Below are positions 1 to 7,457 of a DNA stretch of 64,000 nucleotides, one piece after another. A program made the position numbers and the translations under genes. Source of the DNA: Nocardioides agariphilus (GTDB lineage Bacteria > Actinomycetota > Actinomycetes > Propionibacteriales > Nocardioidaceae). Below the pieces are notes generated by a model that saw nothing but the letters and a program-made list of their open reading frames with translations, ran no database searches and was not told the origin of the DNA. Location: contig NZ_JADKPO010000014.1 in NCBI RefSeq assembly GCF_015352445.1, positions 1 through 64,000 of the forward strand, written 5' to 3'. Within the stretch, counting starts at the first letter, position 1, and the number at the start of each line of letters is the position of its first letter.

Positions 1-299
1 CCGCTCCGCCCGGGCACCCCCGCCCGGAAACCATCGACCGGGTCCGCAAAGACCGCCTCGACAACTCCGGCACCGTCACCCTGCGCGTGGCCGGCCGCCT
101 ACGGCACATCCCCACCGGACGAACCCACGCCCGAACCTACGTCCTACTCCTGGTCCAAGACCTCGAGGTCCGCATCATCAACGCCGCCACCGGCGAACTC
201 CTCAGAGAGCTCACCATCGACCTCACCCGCGACTACCAGCCACTCGGCCGACCACCCGGACCACCGCCACACAAAACGCAGGGCGAACCCCCATCCTGA
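1..299 (+). CDS. IS481-type transposase, C-terminal fragment (cut by window edge)
   Basis: The reading frame is open from base 3 to a TGA at 297-299 and has no start inside the window. The visible part contains DRVRKDRLDNSGTVTLRVAG followed by HARTYVLLLVQDLEVRIINA and GELLRELTIDLTRDYQ. From memory this is the typical C-terminal tail of IS481-family DDE transposases, downstream of the catalytic core. The catalytic residues and the left inverted repeat lie outside the window, so whether the element is intact cannot be judged. It ends about 40 bp before a tRNA-Arg gene. A perfect hairpin overlaps its last codons. Confidence 0.75.
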   Translation, partial: APPGHPRPETIDRVRKDRLDNSGTVTLRVAGRLRHIPTGRTHARTYVLLLVQDLEVRIINAATGELLRELTIDLTRDYQPLGRPPGPPPHKTQGEPPS

Positions 300-309
300 G
301 GGTTCGCCC
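281..309. terminator. Hairpin between transposase tail and tRNA-Arg
   Basis: A perfect 10-bp inverted repeat (GGGCGAACCC at 281-290, GGGTTCGCCC at 300-309) with a 9-base loop overlaps the transposase stop codon. There is no T-run, which is usual for high-GC actinobacteria. It lies downstream of both the rightward transposase and the leftward tRNA-Arg gene and could end either transcript. Confidence 0.55.
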
Positions 310-335
310 CATGCCGATGTCCCGAGACATCACAG

Positions 336-411
336 TGGCGCGCCCGTAGGGATTCGAACCCCAAACCTTCTGATCCGTAGTCAGATGCTCTATCCGTTGA
401 GCTACGGGCGC
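336..411 (-). tRNA. tRNA-Arg (anticodon ACG)
   Basis: The reverse strand folds as a full cloverleaf. The acceptor arms GCGCCCG and CGGGCGC pair perfectly, the T loop is GGTTCGAATCC, and the anticodon loop CTACGGA puts ACG at positions 34-36. The CCA end is encoded (336-338 on the plus strand reads TGG). In bacteria the ACG anticodon is normally edited to ICG and reads CGU/CGC/CGA. Confidence 0.97.
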
Positions 412-510
412 CTGCCGCGGAGGCTGATCACGAGACCGGCCGGACGACTGGTCGAGGATAGCCGAACGCCCGGAGGTTGCCGAAATCAGTGGGCGAGCGA
501 CGATGGGGGC

Positions 511-1092
511 ATGCGGGGACGTCGTACGGCGCTCGTCCAGGTGCTCGTGACCGTGCTGGCGGCCGGGGCGCTGGGCGGCTGCGACTTCGGCGGCGGACCC
601 GACCAGGAGCCGACGAGCGGGCCCACCCTCGTCGCCGACGACGCCGGAGGCGGCAACCCGCCGGAGCTGACGGGCCGGGTCGCGGTCGAGCTCGGGACGG
701 CGGTGGCGGTCTTCGGGCTGGGCTGCCGCCCGCAGTCGGCACGGCAGCGCTGCTCGGTCGACGGCCAGAAGACCTACACCCTGACGGGGCGGCTGCGACC
801 GGCGACCGTGACGGCAGCCTGGATGCAGCTGGACACGGGCGGCGGCCGCTGGGTCGTGCACGTCAGGTTCGCCAGCCACGATCACTGGTCCGCGGCCAAG
901 ACGGCCGATCGGGCGCGCGACAAGGGCGGCCTCGTGGTGGTGCTCGACGCACACACCGGCGACGTGCTGCAAGCGGTCTCGCCCAACGACGTCAGCGGGG
1001 CGCAGATCGCCCGCAACGACCTGCACCGACTGACCGCCGAGTCGATGGTGGGCTCGTTCGCTCACGCTGCCGAAGCAGGCTCATCAGGCTAG
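511..1092 (+). CDS. Lipoprotein with SecDF-P1-head-like domain
   Basis: A 193-residue predicted lipoprotein. The chosen ATG gives a clean signal: MRGRR, a hydrophobic stretch and the lipobox LGGC, so Cys would be lipidated and the protein anchored outside the membrane. The C-terminal half (GGRWVVHVRFASHDHW..., GGLVVVLDAHTGDVLQAVSPND, ...GAQIARNDLHRLTAESMV) has the pattern of the SecDF P1 head subdomain: a strand, a 'V-L-D-G-V-hydrophobic-P' hairpin, then the 'I-x-G, T-x-x-x-A' ending. This assignment is by eye. There is no sign of the rest of SecD/SecF. An upstream in-frame ATG at 385 overlaps the tRNA gene and was not used. Function unknown. Confidence 0.7.
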   Translation: MRGRRTALVQVLVTVLAAGALGGCDFGGGPDQEPTSGPTLVADDAGGGNPPELTGRVAVELGTAVAVFGLGCRPQSARQRCSVDGQKTYTLTGRLRPATVTAAWMQLDTGGGRWVVHVRFASHDHWSAAKTADRARDKGGLVVVLDAHTGDVLQAVSPNDVSGAQIARNDLHRLTAESMVGSFAHAAEAGSSG

Positions 1093-1285
1093 AAAGGGCC
1101 TTCTGGCACTGGCGAAAGTGTGCTTTGTGACCCGGGCCACTAGCCGTTGATCGATCCAATATGTGGGCAGCCCATGCGCGAGTAGCCTCGCGGGCACTTG
1201 CTCTCCGGGCGCCGACGCCGACAACGAAGTTGGGGCGATCCCGTGACGACTCCCCGCTGATGCAGCGCAGGCCGAGAGGGACTTC

Positions 1286-3127
1286 ATGACCGCCGATACG
1301 CAGGCTCCAGCCGAGCAGGCCACCACCCACCAAGGGATTCTGGACTTCGTCGACTGGGTCTCCGCCCTCACGACGCCCGACCGCATCCACTGGTGCACGG
1401 GCTCCGACGAGGAGTGGACCGAACTCACGGACGCTCTGGTGGCCTCCGGCACCTTCACCCGGCTCGACCCGGCCAAGAAGCCCAACAGCTTCCACGCCCG
1501 CACCGACCCGACCGACGTGGCACGCGTCGAGGACCGGACCTACATCTGCAGCGTCGAGGAGAAGGACGCCGGGCCCACCAACAACTGGATGGACCCCGAG
1601 GAGATGAAGACCCTGATGCGCGGGCTCTACGCCGGCTGCATGAAGGGCCGGACGATGTACGTCATCCCGTTCGTGATGGGCCACCTCGATGCCGAGAAGC
1701 CCATGTTCGGCGTCGAGATCACCGACTCCGCCTACGTCACCGCCTCGATGCGCGTGATGGCGCGGATGGGCTCCCACGTGCTGCGCCGCATGGAGGAGCT
1801 GGATGCCGACTTCGTGCCCGCACTCCACTCGGTGGGCATGCCGCTGGCCGAGGGCCAGGCCGACGTGGCGTGGCCGTGCAACGAGACCAAGTACATCGTG
1901 CAGTTCCCCGAGGAGCGGATGATCTGGTCCTACGGCTCCGGGTACGGCGGCAACTCGCTGCTGGGCAAGAAGTGCTACGCCCTGAGGATCGCCAGCGTGC
2001 TGGCGCGCGACGAGGGCTGGCTGGCCGAGCACATGCTGATCCTCAAGCTGACCAGCCCGGCCGGCGTCACGAAGTACGTCGCAGCCGCGTTCCCGAGCGC
2101 GTGCGGCAAGACCAACCTGGCCATGCTCGCCCCGACCATCCCGGGCTGGAAGGTCGAGTCGATCGGCGACGACATCGCCTGGATGCGGATCGGCGAGGAC
2201 GGCCGGCTGTGGGCGGTCAACCCCGAGTACGGCTTCTTCGGCGTCGCGCCCGGCACCAACGAGCACACCAACCCCAACGCGATGAAGACCATCAACCTGG
2301 GCAACTCGGTGTTCACCAACGTGGCCCTGACCGACGACGGCGACATCTGGTGGGAGGGCCTGGAGAACATGCCGGCCCACGCCACGTCGTGGAAGGGCGA
2401 GGACTGGACGCCCCAGATCAGCGAGGAGACCGGCGAGCTGTCCAGCCACGCCAACAGCCGCTACTGCACGCCGATCAAGCAGTGCCCGATCCTGGCGCCG
2501 GAGTACGACGACCCGCGCGGCGTGCCGATCGACGCGATCCTCTTCGGGGGCAGGCGCAAGACCACGATCCCGCTGGTGACCGAGGCCCGCGACTGGGTGC
2601 ACGGCACGTTCATGGGCGCCACGTTGTCGAGCGAGACGACTGCCGCGGCGGTGGGTCAGGTCGGTGTGGTGCGGCGCGACCCGATGGCGATGCTGCCGTT
2701 CATCGGCTACCACGCGGGCGACTACTTCAACCACTGGATCGAGGTCGGCAAGGACAACGACGCGTCGAAGCTGCCCAAGATCTTCTACGTCAACTGGTTC
2801 CGGCGTGATGAGGACGGCGGCTTCTTGTGGCCGGGCTTCGGCGAGAACAGCCGCGTGCTCAAGTGGGTCGTCGAGCGCATCGAGGGCCAGGCGGCCGCGG
2901 TCGAGACCCCGATCGGCCGGGTGCCCACCCCCGAGTCCCTCGACACCGACGGTCTGGACCTGACACCCGCGCAGGTCGAGGCCGCGCTGCGGGTGGACCC
3001 GGACGAGTGGCGTGCCGAGCTGCCGCAGATCCAGGAGTGGTTCGAGAAGTTCGGCGACCAGCTTCCAGCCGTGCTCTGGACCGAGCTCGACGGGCTCCGC
3101 GCTCGGCTCGGTGAAGCGAGCGTCTGA
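1286..3127 (+). CDS. pckG: Phosphoenolpyruvate carboxykinase (GTP)
   Basis: Converts oxaloacetate plus GTP to phosphoenolpyruvate, CO2 and GDP in the cytosol; the first committed step of gluconeogenesis, or anaplerosis in reverse. At 613 aa it has the length of the GTP-dependent family. The P-loop-like PSACGKTN is at residues 270-277, with the signature cysteine (Cys273) that marks the GTP class. [15 protein letters not shown] follows, along with the conserved [23 protein letters not shown] ribosome binding site GAGAGGG sits 5 bases before the ATG. The 193 bp upstream hold no gene. The gene stands alone and ends at a strong hairpin. Confidence 0.97.
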   Translation: MTADTQAPAEQATTHQGILDFVDWVSALTTPDRIHWCTGSDEEWTELTDALVASGTFTRLDPAKKPNSFHARTDPTDVARVEDRTYICSVEEKDAGPTNNWMDPEEMKTLMRGLYAGCMKGRTMYVIPFVMGHLDAEKPMFGVEITDSAYVTASMRVMARMGSHVLRRMEELDADFVPALHSVGMPLAEGQADVAWPCNETKYIVQFPEERMIWSYGSGYGGNSLLGKKCYALRIASVLARDEGWLAEHMLILKLTSPAGVTKYVAAAFPSACGKTNLAMLAPTIPGWKVESIGDDIAWMRIGEDGRLWAVNPEYGFFGVAPGTNEHTNPNAMKTINLGNSVFTNVALTDDGDIWWEGLENMPAHATSWKGEDWTPQISEETGELSSHANSRYCTPIKQCPILAPEYDDPRGVPIDAILFGGRRKTTIPLVTEARDWVHGTFMGATLSSETTAAAVGQVGVVRRDPMAMLPFIGYHAGDYFNHWIEVGKDNDASKLPKIFYVNWFRRDEDGGFLWPGFGENSRVLKWVVERIEGQAAAVETPIGRVPTPESLDTDGLDLTPAQVEAALRVDPDEWRAELPQIQEWFEKFGDQLPAVLWTELDGLRARLGEASV

Positions 3128-3144
3128 GAGCCGCCAGACAACGC

Positions 3145-3183
3145 CACGAGGCCCGGATCACAGCCGATGGTCCGGGCCTCGTG
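3145..3183 (+). terminator. Terminator hairpin after pckG
   Basis: A perfect 13-bp inverted repeat (CACGAGGCCCGGA at 3145-3157 against TCCGGGCCTCGTG at 3171-3183) with a 13-base loop begins 17 bp after the pckG stop codon. It separates pckG from the regulator gene that starts about 50 bp later. Confidence 0.8.
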
Positions 3184-3230
3184 CCGTCGATCGGTATGCC
3201 ATGATCCGGACCGGGGGTAGCCGGAAGGGG

Positions 3231-4304
3231 ATGTGGGTGTCGCACTTCGGCCCTGATGACCGCGCGCTGTTCGAGACGCGCGCCACCGAGCTGTACGACG
3301 ATGCCCTCGCGTCCGGTGGGCTCCAGGCCGACGATCCCCGGCTGACCTCCGAGCCCGAGGTCCGTGAGGCCTTCGACCTTCTGGTGCGGCTCGGCCTGCT
3401 CACCCTCGACACCGACGACCAGGTGTGGCAGGCCGTCGACCCGGCGACCGTCCAGGCCCAGGTCGTCTCGCCGATGGGCACCCAGGCCGCCGAGCTGCTC
3501 GCGGAGTCGACGCAGTGGGCGCGCGCGTTCGCAGGGCTCGGCCAGACCTGGCGGCGCTCCTCGCCGGTGCAGCGCGGACCGATCACCGAGATCACCGGCC
3601 TGGAGGCGATCGGGGCCTTCTTGGCCTCCGCGGTCGCCGACGCCGAGGAGGAGCTGCTCACCGCACAGCCCCAGGGCCAGCGCAACAACGCCGGCCTCAA
3701 GGCCTATCTCGACGACGTCGCACGTCGCGACACGGCCGCGCTCGAGCGCGGGGTCAAGATGCGCACGCTGTACCAGCACAGCGCCCGCCGCAGTACGGGC
3801 ACCCAGCGGTGGGTCGCCGCTGTCACTGCCCATGGCGCCGAGGTGCGCACGCTCGATGAGTTCTTCAACCGCCTGATCGTCATCGACCGCCGCATCGCGG
3901 TCATCCCGGGAGCGGGCGGTCCGGGCTCGGCGTTGGTGATCCGCGAACCCAACCTGCTGGCCTACCTCGTCGACATGTTCGAACGCACCTGGGAGCGCGC
4001 GCAACCGTGGACCAGTCGCGGCAGTGCGGCCCAGCGCGACATCGCGCACGAGCAGCGGCAGATGACGATCCGGATGCTGATCAAGGGGTACGCCGACCCG
4101 GCCAGCGCCAAGCGGCTCGGTGTCAGCCCGCGGACCTACGCCGGGTACATCGCCGACCTCAAGGAGGAGTTCGAGGCCGAGACCAGGTTCCAGCTGGGCT
4201 ACACGATGGGACAGCTCGGCATCTCGGGCACCGACCGCGCCGAGGGCGAGCCCGAAGCACCTGACGATGAGGCGATCAGCAACCCGGACTCCCCAGATGT
4301 TTAA
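3231..4304 (+). CDS. LuxR-type transcriptional regulator with PLD/TrmB-like sensor region
   Basis: About 357 aa. The middle (RTLYQHSARR..., GAEVRTLDEFFNRLIVIDRR, ...GGPGSALVIREPNLLAYLVDMFERTWERA) resembles the phospholipase-D/TrmB-type effector region seen in a class of actinobacterial regulators. The C-terminus (about residues 278-320, MTIRMLIKGYADPASAKRLG then VSPRTYAGYIADLKEEF) is a LuxR-like helix-turn-helix. ATG 3231 and GTG 3237 are both possible; GGAAGGGG at 3223-3230 is better spaced for GTG 3237, and ATG 3201 is less likely. The gene converges on a small secreted-peptide gene (4504-4641), and its stop codon lies in a 13-bp tandem repeat. The ligand is unknown; the peptide is an inferred candidate. 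Confidence 0.8.
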   Translation: MWVSHFGPDDRALFETRATELYDDALASGGLQADDPRLTSEPEVREAFDLLVRLGLLTLDTDDQVWQAVDPATVQAQVVSPMGTQAAELLAESTQWARAFAGLGQTWRRSSPVQRGPITEITGLEAIGAFLASAVADAEEELLTAQPQGQRNNAGLKAYLDDVARRDTAALERGVKMRTLYQHSARRSTGTQRWVAAVTAHGAEVRTLDEFFNRLIVIDRRIAVIPGAGGPGSALVIREPNLLAYLVDMFERTWERAQPWTSRGSAAQRDIAHEQRQMTIRMLIKGYADPASAKRLGVSPRTYAGYIADLKEEFEAETRFQLGYTMGQLGISGTDRAEGEPEAPDDEAISNPDSPDV

Positions 4305-4383
4305 CCCAGGCGTTTGACCCAGACGTTTGACCCAGGCGTTTGACCCAGACGTTTAACCCAGACGTATAACCCAGACGTATAAC
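4299..4383. repeat. 13-bp tandem repeat spanning the regulator's stop codon
   Basis: Six and a half copies of a 13-bp unit close to GTTTGACCCAGAC, with variation only at the third to fifth and twelfth bases, run from the last sense codon of the regulator up to the following terminator. The first copy contains the TAA stop. The repeat is A/T-richer than its surroundings. Confidence 0.9.
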
Positions 4384-4413
4384 GAGGGCAGCGCCGGCGG
4401 CGCTGCCCTCGTT
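4381..4413. terminator. Strong bidirectional hairpin between regulator and peptide gene
   Basis: A perfect 15-bp stem (4381-4395 with 4399-4413) closed by a 3-base loop lies between two convergent genes: the LuxR-type regulator and the secreted peptide gene. It can serve as terminator for both. The remaining 90 bp to the peptide gene show nothing else. Confidence 0.85.
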
Positions 4414-4503
4414 CATGAGACACGGCCGGGGGGGTGGCCTGAGGAGACCCGGCCATGGGGGGTCGGCCGGAGAGTCCCGTCTCACGTCTGGTGTGGCGCT
4501 TGG

Positions 4504-4641
4504 TCAGCGGCCCCCGATGACACATCCGGAGTGGCAGTCCCACCCCGTGTCGACGGCGCCGGCCGGTGAGCTCACTCCGACCAGCCCGACCGTCATCGCC
4601 GCAGCGGCTACGAGGATCGCGGCTTTACGAAGAATCGTCAT
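4504..4641 (-). CDS. Small secreted two-cysteine peptide precursor (45 aa)
   Basis: A short gene with clear coding signals. ATG at 4641 is preceded, 6 bases away, by the ribosome binding site GAGGGAG (4648-4654 on the reverse strand). The product starts MTILRKAA, then a long hydrophobic run (ILVAAAAMTVGLVGV) and a cleavage-like SSPAGA, a classical Sec signal of about 29 residues. The predicted mature part is 16 residues, VDTGWDCHSGCVIGGR, with cysteines four apart. ATG 4647 is in frame but sits against the binding site. Upstream is an AT-rich dyad at 4741-4765. I do not recognise a named family. Convergence with a LuxR-type regulator suggests, but does not prove, a signal peptide or small bioactive peptide. 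Confidence 0.75.
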   Translation of the reverse strand: MTILRKAAILVAAAAMTVGLVGVSSPAGAVDTGWDCHSGCVIGGR

Positions 4642-4740
4642 CAGCATCTCCCTCTAGCGGTGGCCTGAGTGGTACCCGCCGTCCGAATCTTCAGTCTCCC
4701 CAACTCGTGGGACCGGCGTCAGCCCGCTCTTGGCTCAACT

Positions 4741-4765
4741 AATTGCAATGCAAAACTTTGCAATT
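4741..4765. promoter_or_regulatory. AT-rich dyad, candidate operator upstream of the peptide gene
   Basis: AATTGCAA (4741-4748) and TTGCAATT (4758-4765) form a perfect inverted repeat, nested around TGCAAA/TTTGCA. This is the most A/T-rich spot in the neighbourhood and lies 100 bp upstream of the peptide start, where an activator site or -35 region would be expected. The adjacent LuxR-type regulator is the obvious candidate to bind it (inference). No convincing -10 box was picked. Confidence 0.55.
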
Positions 4766-4833
4766 CGCGTCCGGGCAGGGTGAGTCGGCCCTCCCTGTCC
4801 CGCTGGTGGGCGCCCGAGAGGACCGACTCGCTG

Positions 4834-4922
4834 CGGAGGCGGCGGGATTTGAACCCGCGAGAGGTTTGACCCTCAACCCGCTTAGCAGGCGGGCGCCATA
4901 GACCGGACTAGGCGACGCCTCC
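4834..4922 (-). tRNA. tRNA-Ser (anticodon GCT)
   Basis: An 89-base class II tRNA with a long variable arm. Acceptor GGAGGCG pairs with CGCCTCC, the T arm contains GGTTCAAATCC, and the anticodon loop CTGCTAA gives GCT, reading AGU/AGC. CCA is not encoded. Confidence 0.97.
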
Positions 4923-4967
4923 CCGAAGCGTCAGACAGGCTACAAGCAGGCGTCCGTGAGCGCCGAA

Positions 4968-5480
4968 TCAGCCTTGCAGACGGGCCCGCAGGCTGGCGAC
5001 GAACTCGTCGCGGTCGCCGCTGAGCAGCGACACCGGGATGGTCGTCGTCCGACCGTCACGCAGGGCGAGCACCACGCACGACACCCCGCGTACGGCAACC
5101 GTCGAGGCGTCCGCCACATCAGCCCAGCGAGCCCGCATCACGCCTGCACCCCTGACCAGCCGGACCTCGTAGCCCAACCGGTCCAGCCGGACGACGTAGG
5201 CCAGCTTGGTCGCCCACCACACCCCGCCCAGCAGCAGGGCGAGCCCGACGGTCGCGACCAGGCCCACCACCGCGAGGCTCCAGTCGAGGGCGGCGCAGAC
5301 GACCGTGAGGGCCACGACGACAACTCCCAGCGCCACGAGGCCGGCACCCGCGGATCGAGCCACGATCGCGGGGGCGAGCCGGTACTCGGCCGCTCGCCCT
5401 GGCCCAGGCGCTGGGTCAGGCGCTGGGTCAGGCGCTGGTTCAGGCGCTGGGTCTAACGCTGGGTCAGGCGCTGGGTCCAC
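4968..5480 (-). CDS. Two-TM membrane protein with PDPAP repeat N-terminus
   Basis: 170 aa, function unknown. The first 25 residues are an acidic proline repeat (DPAPDPAPDPAP type) encoded by six 12-bp tandem units at 5405-5476. Two adjacent membrane helices follow (GAGLVALGVVVVALTVVCAA and SLAVVGLVATVGLALLLGGV). The cytoplasmic tail (YVVRLDRLGYEVRLVRGAGV...RDGRTTTIPVSLLSGDRDEF) looks like the small PH-like domain found in many actinobacterial membrane proteins. The start is GTG 5480 without a good ribosome binding site, so the true N-terminus may lie after the repeat. It shares its orientation with the two neighbouring tRNA-Ser genes. Confidence 0.65.
   Translation of the reverse strand: MDPAPDPALDPAPEPAPDPAPDPAPGPGRAAEYRLAPAIVARSAGAGLVALGVVVVALTVVCAALDWSLAVVGLVATVGLALLLGGVWWATKLAYVVRLDRLGYEVRLVRGAGVMRARWADVADASTVAVRGVSCVVLALRDGRTTTIPVSLLSGDRDEFVASLRARLQG
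5405..5476. repeat. 12-bp tandem repeat (six units) in a coding N-terminus
   Basis: Six consecutive units of CAGGCGCTGGGT; the third and fifth are degenerate. Read on the reverse strand they encode a four-residue D-P-A-P/L type repeat at the start of the membrane protein 4968-5480. The unit length keeps the frame whatever the copy number. Confidence 0.9.
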
Positions 5481-5617
5481 ACGCCGGATTCAACCGTCTC
5501 CTGGGCACTTCACCACAATTCTTCCCGAGTTCGCCCGGGTGTCTTGTCCGGCAGTCGCGCCGCGAGTCACACTCGTGGTTCCTCGCTCGACGTCCACCCC
5601 CCGTCGCGGAGGTCTCG

Positions 5618-6010
5618 ATGACCCGCTCCACGCTCGATCGCCCGATCAGTACGGCAACCGCGCTCGCAGGTCTGCAGCGCGCCCTCGACGAGCCCGTCCC
5701 CGCCGCCGAGCTGGGCGGCTGGCGGTGGAGCGTGCGCCGACACATGGTCCCGGTGCGTGACGCGCTGGAGCGCGAGCACCTCGACCCCGACGACAGCGCC
5801 CTGTCGGCTCGGCACGGCAAGTCGGCGCGGGATCGCGCGGCACTGCTGCGCCGGCTGGCGGCGTACGGTCCGAAGGTACTGGAGACCGCTGACGTCGATG
5901 AGGTACGCGAAGGGCTCAAGCGGCTCCTGGTCGACATCGACCACTACGTACAGCGGCTGCACGACCTCGCCTACGACGAGGTCGAGGAGGAGATCGGCGG
6001 CAGCGAGTAG
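5618..6010 (+). CDS. Conserved hypothetical protein (130 aa)
   Basis: No recognised domain. The protein is soluble, charged and helical. It opens MTRSTLDRPISTATALAGLQ, contains a basic central stretch (SARHGKSARDRAALLRRLA), and ends with a strongly acidic helix (DIDHYVQRLHDLAYDEVEEE). There is no signal peptide or membrane segment. ATG 5618 follows a GGAGG at 5607-5612. It is a single-gene unit and ends 4 bp before the tRNA-Ser gene on the other strand. Similar short proteins are common in Nocardioides-like genomes, but I know of no role for them. Confidence 0.7.
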   Translation: MTRSTLDRPISTATALAGLQRALDEPVPAAELGGWRWSVRRHMVPVRDALEREHLDPDDSALSARHGKSARDRAALLRRLAAYGPKVLETADVDEVREGLKRLLVDIDHYVQRLHDLAYDEVEEEIGGSE

Positions 6011-6013
6011 CAG

Positions 6014-6102
6014 CAGAGGGGGCGGGATTCGAACCCGCGGCTGACATCTCTGCCAGCGACCGCTTTCAAGGCGGTTCCGATCGGCCACTCCGGCACCCCT
6101 CC
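6014..6102 (-). tRNA. tRNA-Ser (anticodon TGA)
   Basis: An 89-base class II tRNA. Acceptor GGAGGGG pairs with CCCCTCT (terminal G-T), the variable arm is long, the T arm contains GGTTCGAATCC, and the anticodon loop CTTGAAA gives TGA, reading UCN. CCA is not encoded. Confidence 0.96.
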
Positions 6103-6130
6103 AAGGGGCACCACCTTACGAGACCTCGGG

Positions 6131-6361
6131 TCACGCGGTGAGTTCGACGAGCGGGTCACCCTCCTGGACGACGTCGCCGTCGGCGACCTTGACGGCCGTG
6201 ACGGTGCCGGCCACCTCGGCCATCACGGGGATCTCCATCTTCATCGACTCCAGCAGGACGACGATGTCGCCGACCGCGACGGTGTCTCCCACCTCGACGG
6301 TGATGCTGAGCACGTTGGCCACCATCTCGGCGAGGATCTCGACGTGCTGTTCGCGGGGCAC
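6131..6361 (-). CDS. Biotinyl carrier protein, TB7.3-like
   Basis: A 76-aa stand-alone biotinyl/lipoyl-attachment domain. The biotinylation motif ESMKMEIPV is present, with Lys as the attachment site, flanked by the two half-motifs typical of the barrel (VGDTVAVGDIVVLLES and VADGDVVQEGDPLVEL). Mycobacterial TB7.3 is the model: a carrier without attached carboxylase domains. Which carboxylase it serves is not shown here, and the methylcrotonyl-CoA carboxylase at 53615 has its own carrier domain. The start is GTG 6361. It lies between tRNA-Ser and a membrane protein gene on the same strand. Confidence 0.88.
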   Translation of the reverse strand: MPREQHVEILAEMVANVLSITVEVGDTVAVGDIVVLLESMKMEIPVMAEVAGTVTAVKVADGDVVQEGDPLVELTA

Positions 6362-6393
6362 GGGCCGAACTTAGCCCACTGTGGCCCAGAGGT

Positions 6394-7425
6394 TCACAGC
6401 AGCGGCTGCGTACGGCCCGGTTCGGGGCGCAGGGCGCCGGCCTCGTGGCCGGTGCGAGCCCGTCGGCCGCGCCGAGAGCCCGTGAGGAGTACGTCGACCC
6501 GGATCACGATCGCGCCGATGACGATGCCGAGGACGACCGAGTACACAGTGGTCAGGCCGGCCTGCGTGACCGTCAGCGTGGGATCCAAGAAGGTATGGGT
6601 CACCTGGGCCGCCGCGGTCACGCCGAACGCGCAGACCCACCAGCCCTGTCGGCGCCGTGCCCGCATGTGCGTGCCCCACACCAGGGCGGGCACGCCGAGC
6701 AGCGCCTGCACCGGACGAGGGGCCCCGTGCAGCGTCTCCAAGGCCCACGAACGACCCTCGAGCAGCGTGTCGACGAGGTCGGGCGCTCCGTAGCGGCGCA
6801 GCACCTCGGCGTACGCCATGGTCAGCGCGAGCAGTCCACCACCGATCACGACAGCCACCAGGCCCCGCCGACCCAGACCGTGGAGGCCGGCGCCCAGGCG
6901 GTAGACCACGACCAGGCTGAGCGCGAGCGAGGCTCCGAGCGTGGTGTAGGCGAAGCGGTCCAGGCTCACGGTCGGCTCGAGTCCCACGACCGCCGCGGCC
7001 CCGACCACACCCACGAGCATCGCCACCACCACCTCGCGGGCCGCGTTGAGCACGGTCGCCGCGGGGGTGGTCGCCATCACCGCGAAGACGGCAGTGACCA
7101 CGCAGGTCAGCACCGCGGCTCCGGTGCGCAGCACGGGCTCGTCGGTGACGACGACGGCGGCACCCAGTGCGGTGGCCAGGGCGCCGTAGACGAACGTACG
7201 GCCACCCGTACGTGCGAGCAGTCCGGTCGTGAAGGCCACCGCGATCGCCACGCCGCCGCTCTCGCCGACGTACGCCGGTGCGTCCGGGAGCGCCGCGTAG
7301 GCCAGCGCCGCCATCCCGGCGACGAGCACGAGCGCCCACACCATCACCCCGACGCGCCGACCCGGCCGCAGCCGCGAGCGTCGGGGGACCCGCTCGGCAC
7401 GACGGCGAGGGGCGGTGGGGGGCAC
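6394..7425 (-). CDS. Polytopic membrane protein of unknown function
   Basis: About 343 aa with roughly nine hydrophobic segments, beginning MVWALVLVAGMAALAYAALP after a short arginine-rich leader (RRSRLRPGRRVG), which is a cytoplasmic anchor by the positive-inside rule. A long loop carries RYGAPDLVDTLLEGRSWALE. The C-terminus is basic (SRRGRRARTG). No transporter or enzyme motif is recognised. GTG 7425 was chosen as the first start after the upstream stop; GTG or ATG about 27 codons further in is also possible. It is followed on the same strand by the biotinyl carrier gene and preceded, 32 bp away, by the nitrilase-family gene, so the three may be co-transcribed. Confidence 0.7.
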   Translation of the reverse strand: MPPTAPRRRAERVPRRSRLRPGRRVGVMVWALVLVAGMAALAYAALPDAPAYVGESGGVAIAVAFTTGLLARTGGRTFVYGALATALGAAVVVTDEPVLRTGAAVLTCVVTAVFAVMATTPAATVLNAAREVVVAMLVGVVGAAAVVGLEPTVSLDRFAYTTLGASLALSLVVVYRLGAGLHGLGRRGLVAVVIGGGLLALTMAYAEVLRRYGAPDLVDTLLEGRSWALETLHGAPRPVQALLGVPALVWGTHMRARRRQGWWVCAFGVTAAAQVTHTFLDPTLTVTQAGLTTVYSVVLGIVIGAIVIRVDVLLTGSRRGRRARTGHEAGALRPEPGRTQPLL

Positions 7426-7457
7426 GGGCGGGAGGGTAGCCGGGAGGAGGTCGAGCC

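Noticed and set aside
1093-1285. Small gene or riboswitch upstream of pckG
   Set aside because: No reading frame with a plausible start and ribosome binding site and no recognisable riboswitch fold; treated as an untranslated or promoter region.
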